From positions 1 to 17,995 of the forward strand of contig JAAXGF010000292.1 in assembly GCA_012267605.1 (NCBI GenBank): DNA of 17,995 nt. Reading direction: 5' to 3'. The DNA comes from Alphaproteobacteria bacterium (GTDB lineage: Bacteria > Pseudomonadota > Alphaproteobacteria > JAAXGF01). The notes beneath the pieces are model-generated. The model was given only the letters and a program-made list of their open reading frames with translations. It had not been told where the DNA came from and searched no databases. The position numbers and the translations under genes were made by a program. Shown in pieces: positions 1 to 7,330 of this stretch; positions within the stretch are counted from its first letter, which is position 1; each line of letters opens with the position of its first letter.

Positions 1-106
1 TGAGGCACCTGGGCAGTTACGTTCCGACAATTTATTGCCGATATGGACGTTGTCGCCAACTCAATGTGGAAAATTTGAAAATGCATCCGACCCAAAGGTG
101 TAATTT
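1..106. other. Left-edge sequence, no recognisable gene
   Basis: This stretch lies downstream of the minus-strand glycosyltransferase stop. One plus-strand frame stays open from position 2 to a TAA at 101-103, so it could be the last ~33 codons of a convergent gene that starts outside the window. The peptide was not recognised. No hairpin with a T-tract was seen. Confidence 0.4.
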
Positions 107-868
107 TCAGGCCTTCGGAATAATCCGGTGTTTCTTCCACACGGATCTAAGCTCGGGGTAGTAGAATTTCGCCAAACGCGTTGGTGAGACCCCTAGAAAG
201 TAAAGTGTATGGATAATTATCCATTTGCCGACAATTGCAATCGGGTGGCGACCCTCAAAGCGCCTTGAAGATGTGATTAAGGCGGGATCCGTGATGCAAC
301 AGGTGATGCCATGGCGTTCTAGCCGGCGGGTAAAATCGAAATCTTCCATCAGACAAATAGTGCGCACGCCTCCGATTGCGTCATAGGCCTTTCGCCGGAC
401 ATAAACACCCGAATCGCCGTAGCAGACTCCGTATTTACGAATCCAAGCGTAGAATCCCGTTAGCCAACGGCTAAATGAATCCTCACCCGAGAACACCAAA
501 CGAAAATTACCGCCCACGATTTCCGGTTTCTCATTCAGGGTCCGAACAACTTGCCGCAACCCTCCCCCGGGAATTTCGCTATCGGCATGAAGGAACAGCA
601 AAATGTCAGCTGTCGCCCGCGCGGCGCCAGCGCGTAGCTGGGTCCCACGGCCCGGGGCCGAAGAGATTATTGTGGAGGATCCTTTGGGTAGACAATGCAG
701 CGTACCGTCGCGGCTGCCTCCGTCAACCACGATAATTTCATGCGGCAGATTCTCGTGAGACAGACTCAAAACGAGTTTCCGCAAGTTTTCTGCTTCGTTC
801 AAGGTAGGAATGATTAAGGATATTAGCGGAACGTTTTTTGCCTGAGAGTTTCGCCGCGAACCGGACAT
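107..868 (-). CDS. TIGR04283-type family 2 glycosyltransferase
   Basis: A 253-residue GT-A fold glycosyltransferase of the 'rSAM/selenodomain-associated transferase 2' type, without a signal peptide and probably cytosolic. Seen in the sequence: the N-terminal strand and nucleotide-sugar motif IIPTLNEAENL (19-29), DGGS (49-52), the metal-binding acidic motif HADSE (94-98), GDSGVYVRR (151-159, where the family has GDQxxFVRR) and the acceptor/base motif MEDFDFTRRL (174-183). The length matches the family, which is shorter than most GT2 enzymes and lacks a membrane tail. Donor and acceptor sugars cannot be read from the sequence. It starts at ATG 868, 13 nt after the stop of the ferritin-like gene, and is the last gene of a three-gene minus-strand operon. 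The family's frequent association with radical-SAM/seleno proteins is prior knowledge; no such partner is visible here. Confidence 0.88.
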   Translation of the reverse strand: MSGSRRNSQAKNVPLISLIIPTLNEAENLRKLVLSLSHENLPHEIIVVDGGSRDGTLHCLPKGSSTIISSAPGRGTQLRAGAARATADILLFLHADSEIPGGGLRQVVRTLNEKPEIVGGNFRLVFSGEDSFSRWLTGFYAWIRKYGVCYGDSGVYVRRKAYDAIGGVRTICLMEDFDFTRRLERHGITCCITDPALITSSRRFEGRHPIAIVGKWIIIHTLYFLGVSPTRLAKFYYPELRSVWKKHRIIPKA

Positions 869-881
869 GGGGACCAGCGGC

Positions 882-1643
882 TTACGCGTTTTCGTCTAAC
901 AGTCCAATGGCATGAAACGCGCGCTCATGCCGAAGCCAGCGCCGGTCAATCCGTCGTTTGCCAAGCCGAACAAAGTGCGACATCGACGTTCGTCTGGTTT
1001 GGGTGTTGGCGCCGATACACTGGTGCCAAAGTGCCTTTACCCAGTTGTAGATGGCGCGCCGTTCATCCTTGGGAAGAGACGATAGGGCATGACGAAGAAA
1101 GCGGGTTCCAAACGCGACGTGCCGAGCTTCATCTCGGGCGATTCGCGAATTGATTTGCCGGAGCAGGGGACAAGGAAGAAAGTCCGTCAACGACCTTTGA
1201 ATGCCGACGGCTTCGCCCTCTAGCACGACATGAAAAGCGACCATCAACCCGTACGGTGAGCCGCGCCAACACCGCGCGCCTTCGCGAACCGCCGCCAGCC
1301 CCTCGTTCATCCGCTTCATGTCGCCCAGGCGTCTTAAGTACTCGAGATAAACCCGTGCGTGACGTTCCTCGTCGGCAATCTGAGTCGTGAGAAATCGGCG
1401 GGCCTCAAGAGAATCGAGTTGACCTGAGATCTGTTGGCAAACGTTATGGGTTAGACGTTCTGCATGGTAGAGCTGACTAACCGTGTCGACGTATATCTGG
1501 CGCGATAGCCATTTGGGCGCAACCAGATCCGCCCGCCAGTCAATTGATGACTCCAACGTCCATTGGTTTCGCAGGGCGGACCGATGCAACACCCGCAGCG
1601 ACTTCGCGGGCGTTCTATCACTTAAAAAATTTGGTCCGTTCAA
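882..1643 (-). CDS. Ferritin-like di-iron protein (AurF/RNR-R2-like four-helix bundle)
   Basis: A 253-residue protein with the complete carboxylate-bridged di-iron signature: E62, then E92-x-x-H95 (DEERH), E142, then E172-x-x-H175 (DEARH). The two halves have identical 30-residue spacing, as expected for two antiparallel helix pairs binding two irons. This supports an oxidase, oxygenase or rubrerythrin-like role, but the substrate is unknown. The C-terminal ~50 residues are strongly basic (repeated KRR/RR). The most upstream start is TTG at 1641-1643, overlapping the DUF3047 stop as TTGA, which suggests translational coupling. No good Shine-Dalgarno is seen. A GTG at codon 18 is the main alternative, and no ATG lies before the first ligand. 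The operon places it with an exported DUF3047 protein and a glycosyltransferase. Confidence 0.82.
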   Translation of the reverse strand: MNGPNFLSDRTPAKSLRVLHRSALRNQWTLESSIDWRADLVAPKWLSRQIYVDTVSQLYHAERLTHNVCQQISGQLDSLEARRFLTTQIADEERHARVYLEYLRRLGDMKRMNEGLAAVREGARCWRGSPYGLMVAFHVVLEGEAVGIQRSLTDFLPCPLLRQINSRIARDEARHVAFGTRFLRHALSSLPKDERRAIYNWVKALWHQCIGANTQTRRTSMSHFVRLGKRRIDRRWLRHERAFHAIGLLDENA

Positions 1644-2356
1644 TTGATATCGCTGTGAAAGCGGATGTCACCGATCATGCTAATACTATGGCCCTTGGTA
1701 TCGTCAGCGTCGGCGGAAACAACGATGTGGGATGGCAATGTCGCCGTAGTGCCGAAAGCGCGTTCAAAGTCAGCAGCAACGTTTACTTCTTCCGGCACCC
1801 AGGTTCCAATTTGCGATTCTCCCGGTCGAAGGAGGAACAAGACGCCGTCTGGTCCTGAATATGGGTTTGGCAGCATGTCCCCACGCTCACCAATTCCGCC
1901 CCACACGTAGGTTATCGACTTGCCACTTATCGGCATATGAACGAACGCCGCAACAGCCGCATCAGCAATCCGAGTAAAGATATTCACCTCTTCGGGTGGA
2001 TCGGGAAACAGGACATGCACCGCCAAAGGACGATCATCACCCCCCTTCAAATTGAGCTTTGTTGGCCCGATGGATGATTCCTCCACCTTCCACCGCCATG
2101 AAAGATTTTGTTTGTTTCGATCATCATGGGGAATTTCCCGATATAAGAATCCAGCGCTTTTTCGTGCCGTAACCTGGATGTCACCATTCTCCATGCCACG
2201 AAACTGAGTTTTATCTCTTTCGCTGAAGGAATAAATCTTCCAACCGAGTTGTCGGAGATCGCTGCTCATCGACAAAGCAATGACGGCCGACGGAAATCCA
2301 GCCATGAGTAGAGAACACGCGAGAACAGCCGCCAGGGGGCGGAACGCAATTTTCAT
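1640..2356 (-). CDS. Secreted DUF3047 protein
   Basis: A 238-residue protein beginning with a classical signal peptide (MKIAF..., hydrophobic core about 8-25), so probably periplasmic. The mature part matches DUF3047: LSWRWKVEE (84-92), the GGDDRPLAVHVLF segment (105-117), ITYVWGG (148-154) and an ADFERAFG...IVVSADADDT block that corresponds to the family's 'DYRRAFGxxP...MTDTDNT' end. The biochemical function of DUF3047 is unknown to me; the fold is probably all-beta. The ATG at 2356 is preceded by GGGAG with a 9-nt spacer. It is the promoter-proximal gene of the operon, and its stop overlaps the next gene by 4 nt. Confidence 0.87.
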   Translation of the reverse strand: MKIAFRPLAAVLACSLLMAGFPSAVIALSMSSDLRQLGWKIYSFSERDKTQFRGMENGDIQVTARKSAGFLYREIPHDDRNKQNLSWRWKVEESSIGPTKLNLKGGDDRPLAVHVLFPDPPEEVNIFTRIADAAVAAFVHMPISGKSITYVWGGIGERGDMLPNPYSGPDGVLFLLRPGESQIGTWVPEEVNVAADFERAFGTTATLPSHIVVSADADDTKGHSISMIGDIRFHSDIN

Positions 2357-2770
2357 TCACTTTTTCTCCCAAATCCCGAATCGCAAACCCATTTCACGAA
2401 GTTACCGACTGTATGTACAGCAGCGGGGGACACGGAAACTAACAGAATCGGACACGGACTGCACGCCGATTCACCAAAGATTGAGTAATATTTGTCCGTG
2501 GCCCAAAACGATTGGCAAAGACGACGGTCAGATCACCGGTGCCGGGTGGTGGAAAATATACTCGTTGATATGAGGGATATAGTAGTTGCTCAGCGAATTG
2601 CATCGAGATTCGTAGTTTCTCATGGTATCACTTAGCGCTGTCGGTCGCCGCCACGAAGTACGCGAGGGGCAACCCGGGTTCTAGCGTAAATCTCCCGGAA
2701 CAGCTCGCCGCAGACAATTGTGTTGCCTCGTGGTTTTAAGTTTTACGGAACGGAATGGAGAGTTGGTCTG
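2357..2770. other. Divergent intergenic region
   Basis: About 410 nt between the minus-strand DUF3047 operon and the plus-strand coiled-coil gene. It must hold the outward promoters of both, but no convincing -35/-10 pair was found on either strand. The short motif GACACGGA occurs twice about 23 nt apart near 2428-2460, which is too weak to call an operator. No gene is supported. Confidence 0.4.
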
Positions 2771-3745
2771 GTGTTTGCCGAGGCTTTTCGTATCAGTGTT
2801 TGGCTCGGTTTGATCGCTATCGTCGCGGTAATTGCCGTTCGTGCACCGTTCGCGGCAACCGACACCATCGGCATCGCCTCTGAATTGACGTCGTTGAGAT
2901 GGGCGATCGACGACGCGCACGACCGGCTTGATCGGGCAGAACAGTTCGACGACTTCAGGTCGAGCAAGCTTCACTATTCAATTCGAGACGTGCGAAAGGC
3001 GCTCAATTCGCTCGGAAAGCGATTGCGCCGCGCAGAGCGCAGCGGTGCTGCTCTGCAGGGGTTGGAAGGGGACATAGAGAATCTAGCCAAGTTTATCGAA
3101 GAGTTTCGTGATCTGAATTCTGAATTGGAATCCGCCAAAGGTGAGGAAGATACGCGGGCCGCCCGCCGCAGCTTGGCGAAAATGTCCCGAAAACTGAAAT
3201 CAATGGAAAAGCGAATATTCGGATCTGAAAGCGTCGCTGTCGAAGACCGGGCAGACGTACCTCGACGCGCGGAAACACCGTCGGGGTCGATGTCAGCCCC
3301 GAGTAGGGATCAGTCGAGTTTGGATCAAAGCGCCACGGCAGTTACGGGACACCCCGGTAAGCCTGATTTTGTGGTCTCAAAGATTGATTTTTGGCGGCGA
3401 TCCGGTCTCCTGGGTGGAAAATTTTTGGGTATTTACCCCTATGTGAAAAATTTGTCGGCCGGTCAGACGGAAAACCCGATCCGAGTTGAAATCAACTATG
3501 ACAAACCGCGTGCGTGCCGTCTGCAAGGGGGAATTGGCCCGCATCAGGAACTGCGAACAAAGGAGCCTTGCGCGTATCTACCGGAAGATACTCGGGGGCC
3601 TTCGAAGCAGATGAAGTTTCGCGTTATTTTGGATGCGGGTGGAATGGCGACCGAAGGTCGGGTGGACAATAACGTTTGTATCGTTACCTACACCCCGACT
3701 CGAGCTGACGAGGGAACATTTCCCTGCGTAAGGGGAGGAACCTGA
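2771..3745 (+). CDS. Exported or anchored coiled-coil protein with CARDB-like C-terminal domain
   Basis: About 324 residues from the GTG at 2771; a GTG at 2720 would add 17 residues. The 2771 start is preferred because GGAGAG lies ~8 nt upstream and the product then starts right before a hydrophobic segment (residues 8-29, ending APFAA), read as a signal peptide or anchor. Residues 35-150 are charged, leucine-spaced and helical, probably a coiled coil. A Ser/Pro-rich linker covers 160-195. Residues 198-308 look like one beta-sandwich of the CARDB type: VVSKIDF at the start, YPYVKNLSAG in the middle, and VDNNVCIVTY at the end, where CARDB domains typically end in an NN-containing strand. Cysteines at 249 and 267 could pair outside the cytoplasm. 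Function is unknown. CARDB-like is a fold-level inference, and the domain lacks any partner adhesin modules. Confidence 0.6.
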   Translation: MFAEAFRISVWLGLIAIVAVIAVRAPFAATDTIGIASELTSLRWAIDDAHDRLDRAEQFDDFRSSKLHYSIRDVRKALNSLGKRLRRAERSGAALQGLEGDIENLAKFIEEFRDLNSELESAKGEEDTRAARRSLAKMSRKLKSMEKRIFGSESVAVEDRADVPRRAETPSGSMSAPSRDQSSLDQSATAVTGHPGKPDFVVSKIDFWRRSGLLGGKFLGIYPYVKNLSAGQTENPIRVEINYDKPRACRLQGGIGPHQELRTKEPCAYLPEDTRGPSKQMKFRVILDAGGMATEGRVDNNVCIVTYTPTRADEGTFPCVRGGT

Positions 3746-3842
3746 TACTACAACAAGGGGCTTAGGCGCGTATTCGCTATGTCGGAGGCTAGACATCGAC
3801 AAGGGGCAGGGCATCGACAAAGATTGAGCTGGGAGAAACATT

Positions 3843-4577
3843 ATGGAAGTCGTCAGTCTAATTGCCTTGAGTATGGGTGCCGCATGGGCGAGTGGAATCA
3901 ACCTGTACGCTGCCGTGCTTACCTTGGGGCTCATGCAAAATTTCGGTGTGGCGGAGTTGCCACCCGATATGCATTTCCTGGGGAACCCGCTGGTGATTGG
4001 GGCCGCTGGCCTCATGTATTTCGTAGAATTCTTTGCTGACAAGATTCCCGCGCTCGACACCACCTGGGATTCCATCCATACGTTTATCCGCATACCGGCG
4101 GGAGCAATTCTGGCTTCCCAGGGAATGGCCGAGATGGGTCCGGAAGCGGAACTTATTGCTGGTCTTCTTGGCGGTACCCTGGCGACAGCTACCCACGCAA
4201 CAAAAGCGGGCAGCCGGGCCATGATCAACACGTCACCCGAACCATTCTCGAATTCGATCGCGTCGATCACAGAAGACGTCGCGGTGATTGGGGGTCTTTG
4301 GACGGCCTTGTCTTACCCGTGGGTCTTCGTCGTTGCGCTTGCCCTGTTCGTATTGCTTTTGGTTTGGCTGTTACCCAAGCTATGGCGCGGGATCAAACGG
4401 GTGTTCGCGTTCATCCTCCGCTTGTTCGGCAAGGCGCCGGAGCCTGTGTCGGCCTCACCATCGGTGCCACCGCCAACCGATACGCATTCCAGCGCTGCAC
4501 CGCCGGTCCCGCCACCGGCAGTTGAAACACATTCAAGCCCACCGCCGCCACCACCACCGACGAACCGAGAAACTTAG
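3843..4577 (+). CDS. DUF4126 membrane protein with proline-rich tail
   Basis: A 244-residue integral membrane protein. DUF4126 landmarks are visible: ASGINLYAAVLTLGL (16-30), VEFFADKIPALDTTWDSIHT (61-80) followed by FIRIPAGAIL (81-90), a GLLGGTLATATHATKAGSR segment (107-125), and a last strong TM helix at 159-177. The family's function is unknown to me. After the last TM the protein has a basic stretch (WRGIKRVFAFILRLFGK) and then a ~45-residue low-complexity tail with an imperfect repeat, PPPTDTHSS / PPPAVETHSS, ending in a run of seven prolines. The ATG at 3843 has GGGAG 7 nt upstream. It lies 97 nt after the coiled-coil gene on the same strand, so co-transcription is possible. Confidence 0.85.
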   Translation: MEVVSLIALSMGAAWASGINLYAAVLTLGLMQNFGVAELPPDMHFLGNPLVIGAAGLMYFVEFFADKIPALDTTWDSIHTFIRIPAGAILASQGMAEMGPEAELIAGLLGGTLATATHATKAGSRAMINTSPEPFSNSIASITEDVAVIGGLWTALSYPWVFVVALALFVLLLVWLLPKLWRGIKRVFAFILRLFGKAPEPVSASPSVPPPTDTHSSAAPPVPPPAVETHSSPPPPPPPTNRET

Positions 4578-4928
4578 CTCGTTTTTCGGTACTGAGTTTA
4601 GAAGTTGAGCGCTCCAATTTTCGGCGCCTGATGTTGGGGCGGCTGCGTGCCGTCCGCCGCTCAATCGCGATGTGCGATATTCAGTAAGTCGCGGACAGCA
4701 CTCAGAATGCTGCCGAATTCAAAGATCCAAAAAATGTGAAGCGCATTGATTTACCGCATTGATCTCTCTCGAATCGCGCACATATCATTTTAGAATAGTA
4801 CGGTGGGTACGCTGGTTCGCTTCTTTTCCGTATTTATTGGCCGCGAAGTGGACAAAATAATAAATTGAGTGCCAGCGTACCGATGATCGTCCGTAGAGCG
4901 GGAGAACTGCTTTGAGCGAGGCATCATC
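4578..4928. other. Intergenic region upstream of the HTH-methyltransferase gene
   Basis: About 350 nt with no supported gene. It contains one clear structure, a 10-bp perfect inverted repeat (listed separately at 4806-4881). A TAGAAT hexamer at 4791-4796 could be a -10 element, but no -35 lies at the right distance, so no promoter is called. No terminator for the DUF4126 gene was recognised. Confidence 0.45.
4806..4881. repeat. 10-bp inverted repeat upstream of the HTH-methyltransferase
   Basis: GGTACGCTGG (4806-4815) and its exact complement CCAGCGTACC (4872-4881) are separated by 56 nt, ending 47 nt before the ATG at 4929. It could be a long-loop leader hairpin or two half-sites of a regulator. 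The pairing is seen directly; the role is inferred. The downstream gene itself carries a winged helix. Confidence 0.4.
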
Positions 4929-6143
4929 ATGAAACGCATTTTTGCAGCGATTCTAGCTCTATTTTGTGCGGCACCACAGGCGTTTGCCACCGATTGGAAT
5001 GCGTTACGCGGCGGGGACGCAGATTGTCCCCATTGCTGGCCACTGGAAATCGATAAGCTTGCCGCGATGATGTCCGACGACGTTCTAAGGGATCTGATGT
5101 GTCGTTTGTCCTCGGAACGTTATACGGCTGGTGCGCTTAGTCGTGCTCTTAATCTTCCAGAGACCCAGATTCTAGGGCGAATTGACACGCTACGTGAATG
5201 GGGGCTGGTGCGGTGGGAAACGCCCCTTCAAAACGGCGGAATCCCTTCCAAACCGCACAAGGTCGTCGGGGCAGCTCCGGGTAAAGGCAAAAAAACTTTG
5301 CGACGCTGGTCGGAACGATACTGCCGCAACGACGGCGCTTGCGGAATGGACGACCATTTTTCAAGAGTTGCCGCCGATTACAACAGTCTTCGTTACACGG
5401 ACATGGAGCCGATCCGGTATCTGAAAGACAGATTTGCCGGCCTGAATTATACAAAGGGAATTGATATCGGCTGTGGAGCCGCCCGGTATTCCTTACTGCT
5501 GCTTCAGAATTTGCCAAATCTCAAGTTGGTTTGCGGTGACGTCAATGAGGAGATGATAAGGGTGGCAGAAAAATACCTGAAGGATCACGGACAAGACAGC
5601 TACTACACCCAGAAAATCGGTGCCAACCAACTTTCGTTTACGCCCGGCTCGCTTGATTGTATCTTCATGTTCAATACAATTCATCACATGGACGCGGTTC
5701 AATTCTTGAATGGGGCCGCGCCACAATTGAAAACGGGGGGAAGAATATTTGTTTATACGCGGTTCAACAAACAGAACGCCAACTCGATATGGGGAAAATA
5801 TTTTCCCAAGTTCATGGAGAAGGAAACACGTCTGAGCGATCGAGAGCGGGTGCAGCAATGGGCGAAGTGTTTGAAAGGACTGACACTGGAAGATATTCGC
5901 TATTTCACCTACAAGCGCATTTCCACGATTGACGACCTCGTGCACCGGGCAGCCAATCACAATTACTCAACATTTGACCTTTATGAACCGGACGAATTCA
6001 AGGAGGCACTTTTCCAGTTCCAGGCCCGTCTCAAGCTGGAATTCCCAAATCCCGATCACGTGGAGTGGGAGGCCGGAAACGTCATGTTGGTTTTCCGGCG
6101 TATTATCGAACCCGATAAGGAAAAGTTAGAGGTCAAAAAATAA
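4929..6143 (+). CDS. ArsR-like winged helix fused to SAM-dependent methyltransferase, with apparent signal peptide
   Basis: A 404-residue protein. Residues 1-20 (MKRIFAAILALFCAAP..AFA) look like a Sec signal peptide with an AFA cleavage site. A short linker holds CPHC (33-36). Residues ~45-97 form an ArsR-type winged helix (YTAGALSRALNLPETQILGRIDTLREWGLV). Residues ~145-335 are a class I methyltransferase: motif I GIDIGCG (177-183), the acidic loop end VCGD (201-204), LDCIFMFNTIHHM as motif IV/V (242-254), and LKTGGRIFVYTR. ArsR-methyltransferase fusions are known; substrates are often small molecules, lipids or arsenic. A signal peptide in front of a SAM- and DNA-binding protein is unexpected, since SAM is cytoplasmic. 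The ATG at 4929 has GAGG 7 nt upstream. A start at codons 47/48 (double ATG, no Shine-Dalgarno) would remove the leader and CPHC. Confidence 0.78.
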   Translation: MKRIFAAILALFCAAPQAFATDWNALRGGDADCPHCWPLEIDKLAAMMSDDVLRDLMCRLSSERYTAGALSRALNLPETQILGRIDTLREWGLVRWETPLQNGGIPSKPHKVVGAAPGKGKKTLRRWSERYCRNDGACGMDDHFSRVAADYNSLRYTDMEPIRYLKDRFAGLNYTKGIDIGCGAARYSLLLLQNLPNLKLVCGDVNEEMIRVAEKYLKDHGQDSYYTQKIGANQLSFTPGSLDCIFMFNTIHHMDAVQFLNGAAPQLKTGGRIFVYTRFNKQNANSIWGKYFPKFMEKETRLSDRERVQQWAKCLKGLTLEDIRYFTYKRISTIDDLVHRAANHNYSTFDLYEPDEFKEALFQFQARLKLEFPNPDHVEWEAGNVMLVFRRIIEPDKEKLEVKK

Positions 6144-6226
6144 AACGATCTTTTCAGATTTCCAGGTTCGAGGGAATTGTGTGGTGAACGCGAGGGACGT
6201 GCATTTCCCACTGTCTAACCCTCAGC

Positions 6227-7330
6227 TTAACTCTGGCAAATTTTCTTCAACGCCTGCCAGGCACGGTTGCTCATCGCCTGATTTCCACCGCCGGCGTAGG
6301 ATTCGGCCTTTTCCGCCCGCTCACCGCTGTTGGGGTGGGTCGAAAGAAATTGCGGCAGATCCGCCATTTCCGGATGCGTCCCTTCCAGCCGGTTGAAAAA
6401 CGCCGCCAACCCATCGGCTCGCAAGCCGGCGTCCTCGAGGATGCGGAACGACAATTCGTCGGCCTCGGCCTCGGCTTGGCGGCTGTAAGACAAGAAAAGC
6501 AGTGTTCCAGCCAGGCTTGCCGCGATTTCGGAACCCATCCCCCCGCCGCCCATGGCATCTAGCACAGCAAACGTGCCGAGATTTCGAATTAACGATTCGG
6601 TGGGATGACGCTCGACCACATGGGCCATTTCGTGGGCCAACACGGCGGCAAACTCGTCTGACGACTCAGCAAACTCTAATAGGCCATTGAAAACCAATAC
6701 AAACCCGCCTGGGGCCGCGAACGCGTTCACTTCGGAAATATCGACAACTTGAACGTCGAAACGGAAATCACCCGTGTGCGGGCCAGAGAGTGTCGAGACC
6801 AGATCGTCCAAGGCGCTCGCTCCAGTAGCATTGGTGCAGGTTTTTCCACCATCGCCTTCGCTGGCAAAACTCATGGTCAGTTGCTCGACGACGATTTCGC
6901 CAAGCGCGCGCTCCCAAGGCTCGGGTATCATCGCGGCTGTCCAGGGGACAATTCGCGGCACCAAGAACGCGACAGCGAGTACGACGAGAAGACCGCCGGC
7001 AATCCACGCCGAGGCCCGTGCCACGGTTCTCGTCGTGACCCGATGATGGCTTAAATGGGGACTGTGCCGCTGCAAACAGGGCAGGGCACTTGGGTCGGCG
7101 ATGGTGAGACGGGCGCCTTTGGTGGCGCGGCAAGAGAGACGGACCGGCTGGCCGGGCTCGACCGCGTCGACCAAATAGATTTCGTCGTAGCGCCACAGAT
7201 CGAGGGATTTTCCCGACTCGTCCGCAAGCGCGATGCCGCTTGCCCGCAGCGTGGCGATCACACGGTGCCGGGCCGCCGATTGGCCATCGAAGAAATCGGC
7301 CTTGAAGGTGAGGTCAGAGGCCACCGACAT
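6227..7330 (-). CDS. Membrane-anchored M48 family zinc metallopeptidase
   Basis: 367 residues from ATG 7330; an upstream in-frame start at 7378 would add 16. The shorter start gives a 17-nt overlap with the upstream YjgN gene and begins at the family's conserved region. An N-terminal domain (~8-80, small beta fold with LWRYDEIYLVD) precedes a transmembrane helix at ~107-127. The peptidase core follows: VNAFAAPGGFVLVFNGLL (201-218), the zinc site HEMAH (H233, E234 base, H237), and the third-ligand segment SRQAEAEADELSF with E287 as likely zinc ligand and D291 conserved. THPNSGER (331-338) is the usual late M48 motif. The role is probably envelope protein quality control. The N-terminal domain after a DUF898 gene is a recurrent proteobacterial pair, so the two probably act together. 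Confidence 0.9.
   Translation of the reverse strand: MSVASDLTFKADFFDGQSAARHRVIATLRASGIALADESGKSLDLWRYDEIYLVDAVEPGQPVRLSCRATKGARLTIADPSALPCLQRHSPHLSHHRVTTRTVARASAWIAGGLLVVLAVAFLVPRIVPWTAAMIPEPWERALGEIVVEQLTMSFASEGDGGKTCTNATGASALDDLVSTLSGPHTGDFRFDVQVVDISEVNAFAAPGGFVLVFNGLLEFAESSDEFAAVLAHEMAHVVERHPTESLIRNLGTFAVLDAMGGGGMGSEIAASLAGTLLFLSYSRQAEAEADELSFRILEDAGLRADGLAAFFNRLEGTHPEMADLPQFLSTHPNSGERAEKAESYAGGGNQAMSNRAWQALKKICQS

Noticed and set aside
3578..4270. 230-codon minus-strand frame
   Set aside because: It covers the DUF4126 gene in antisense and the end of the CARDB-like gene. The sense-strand products have real family motifs.
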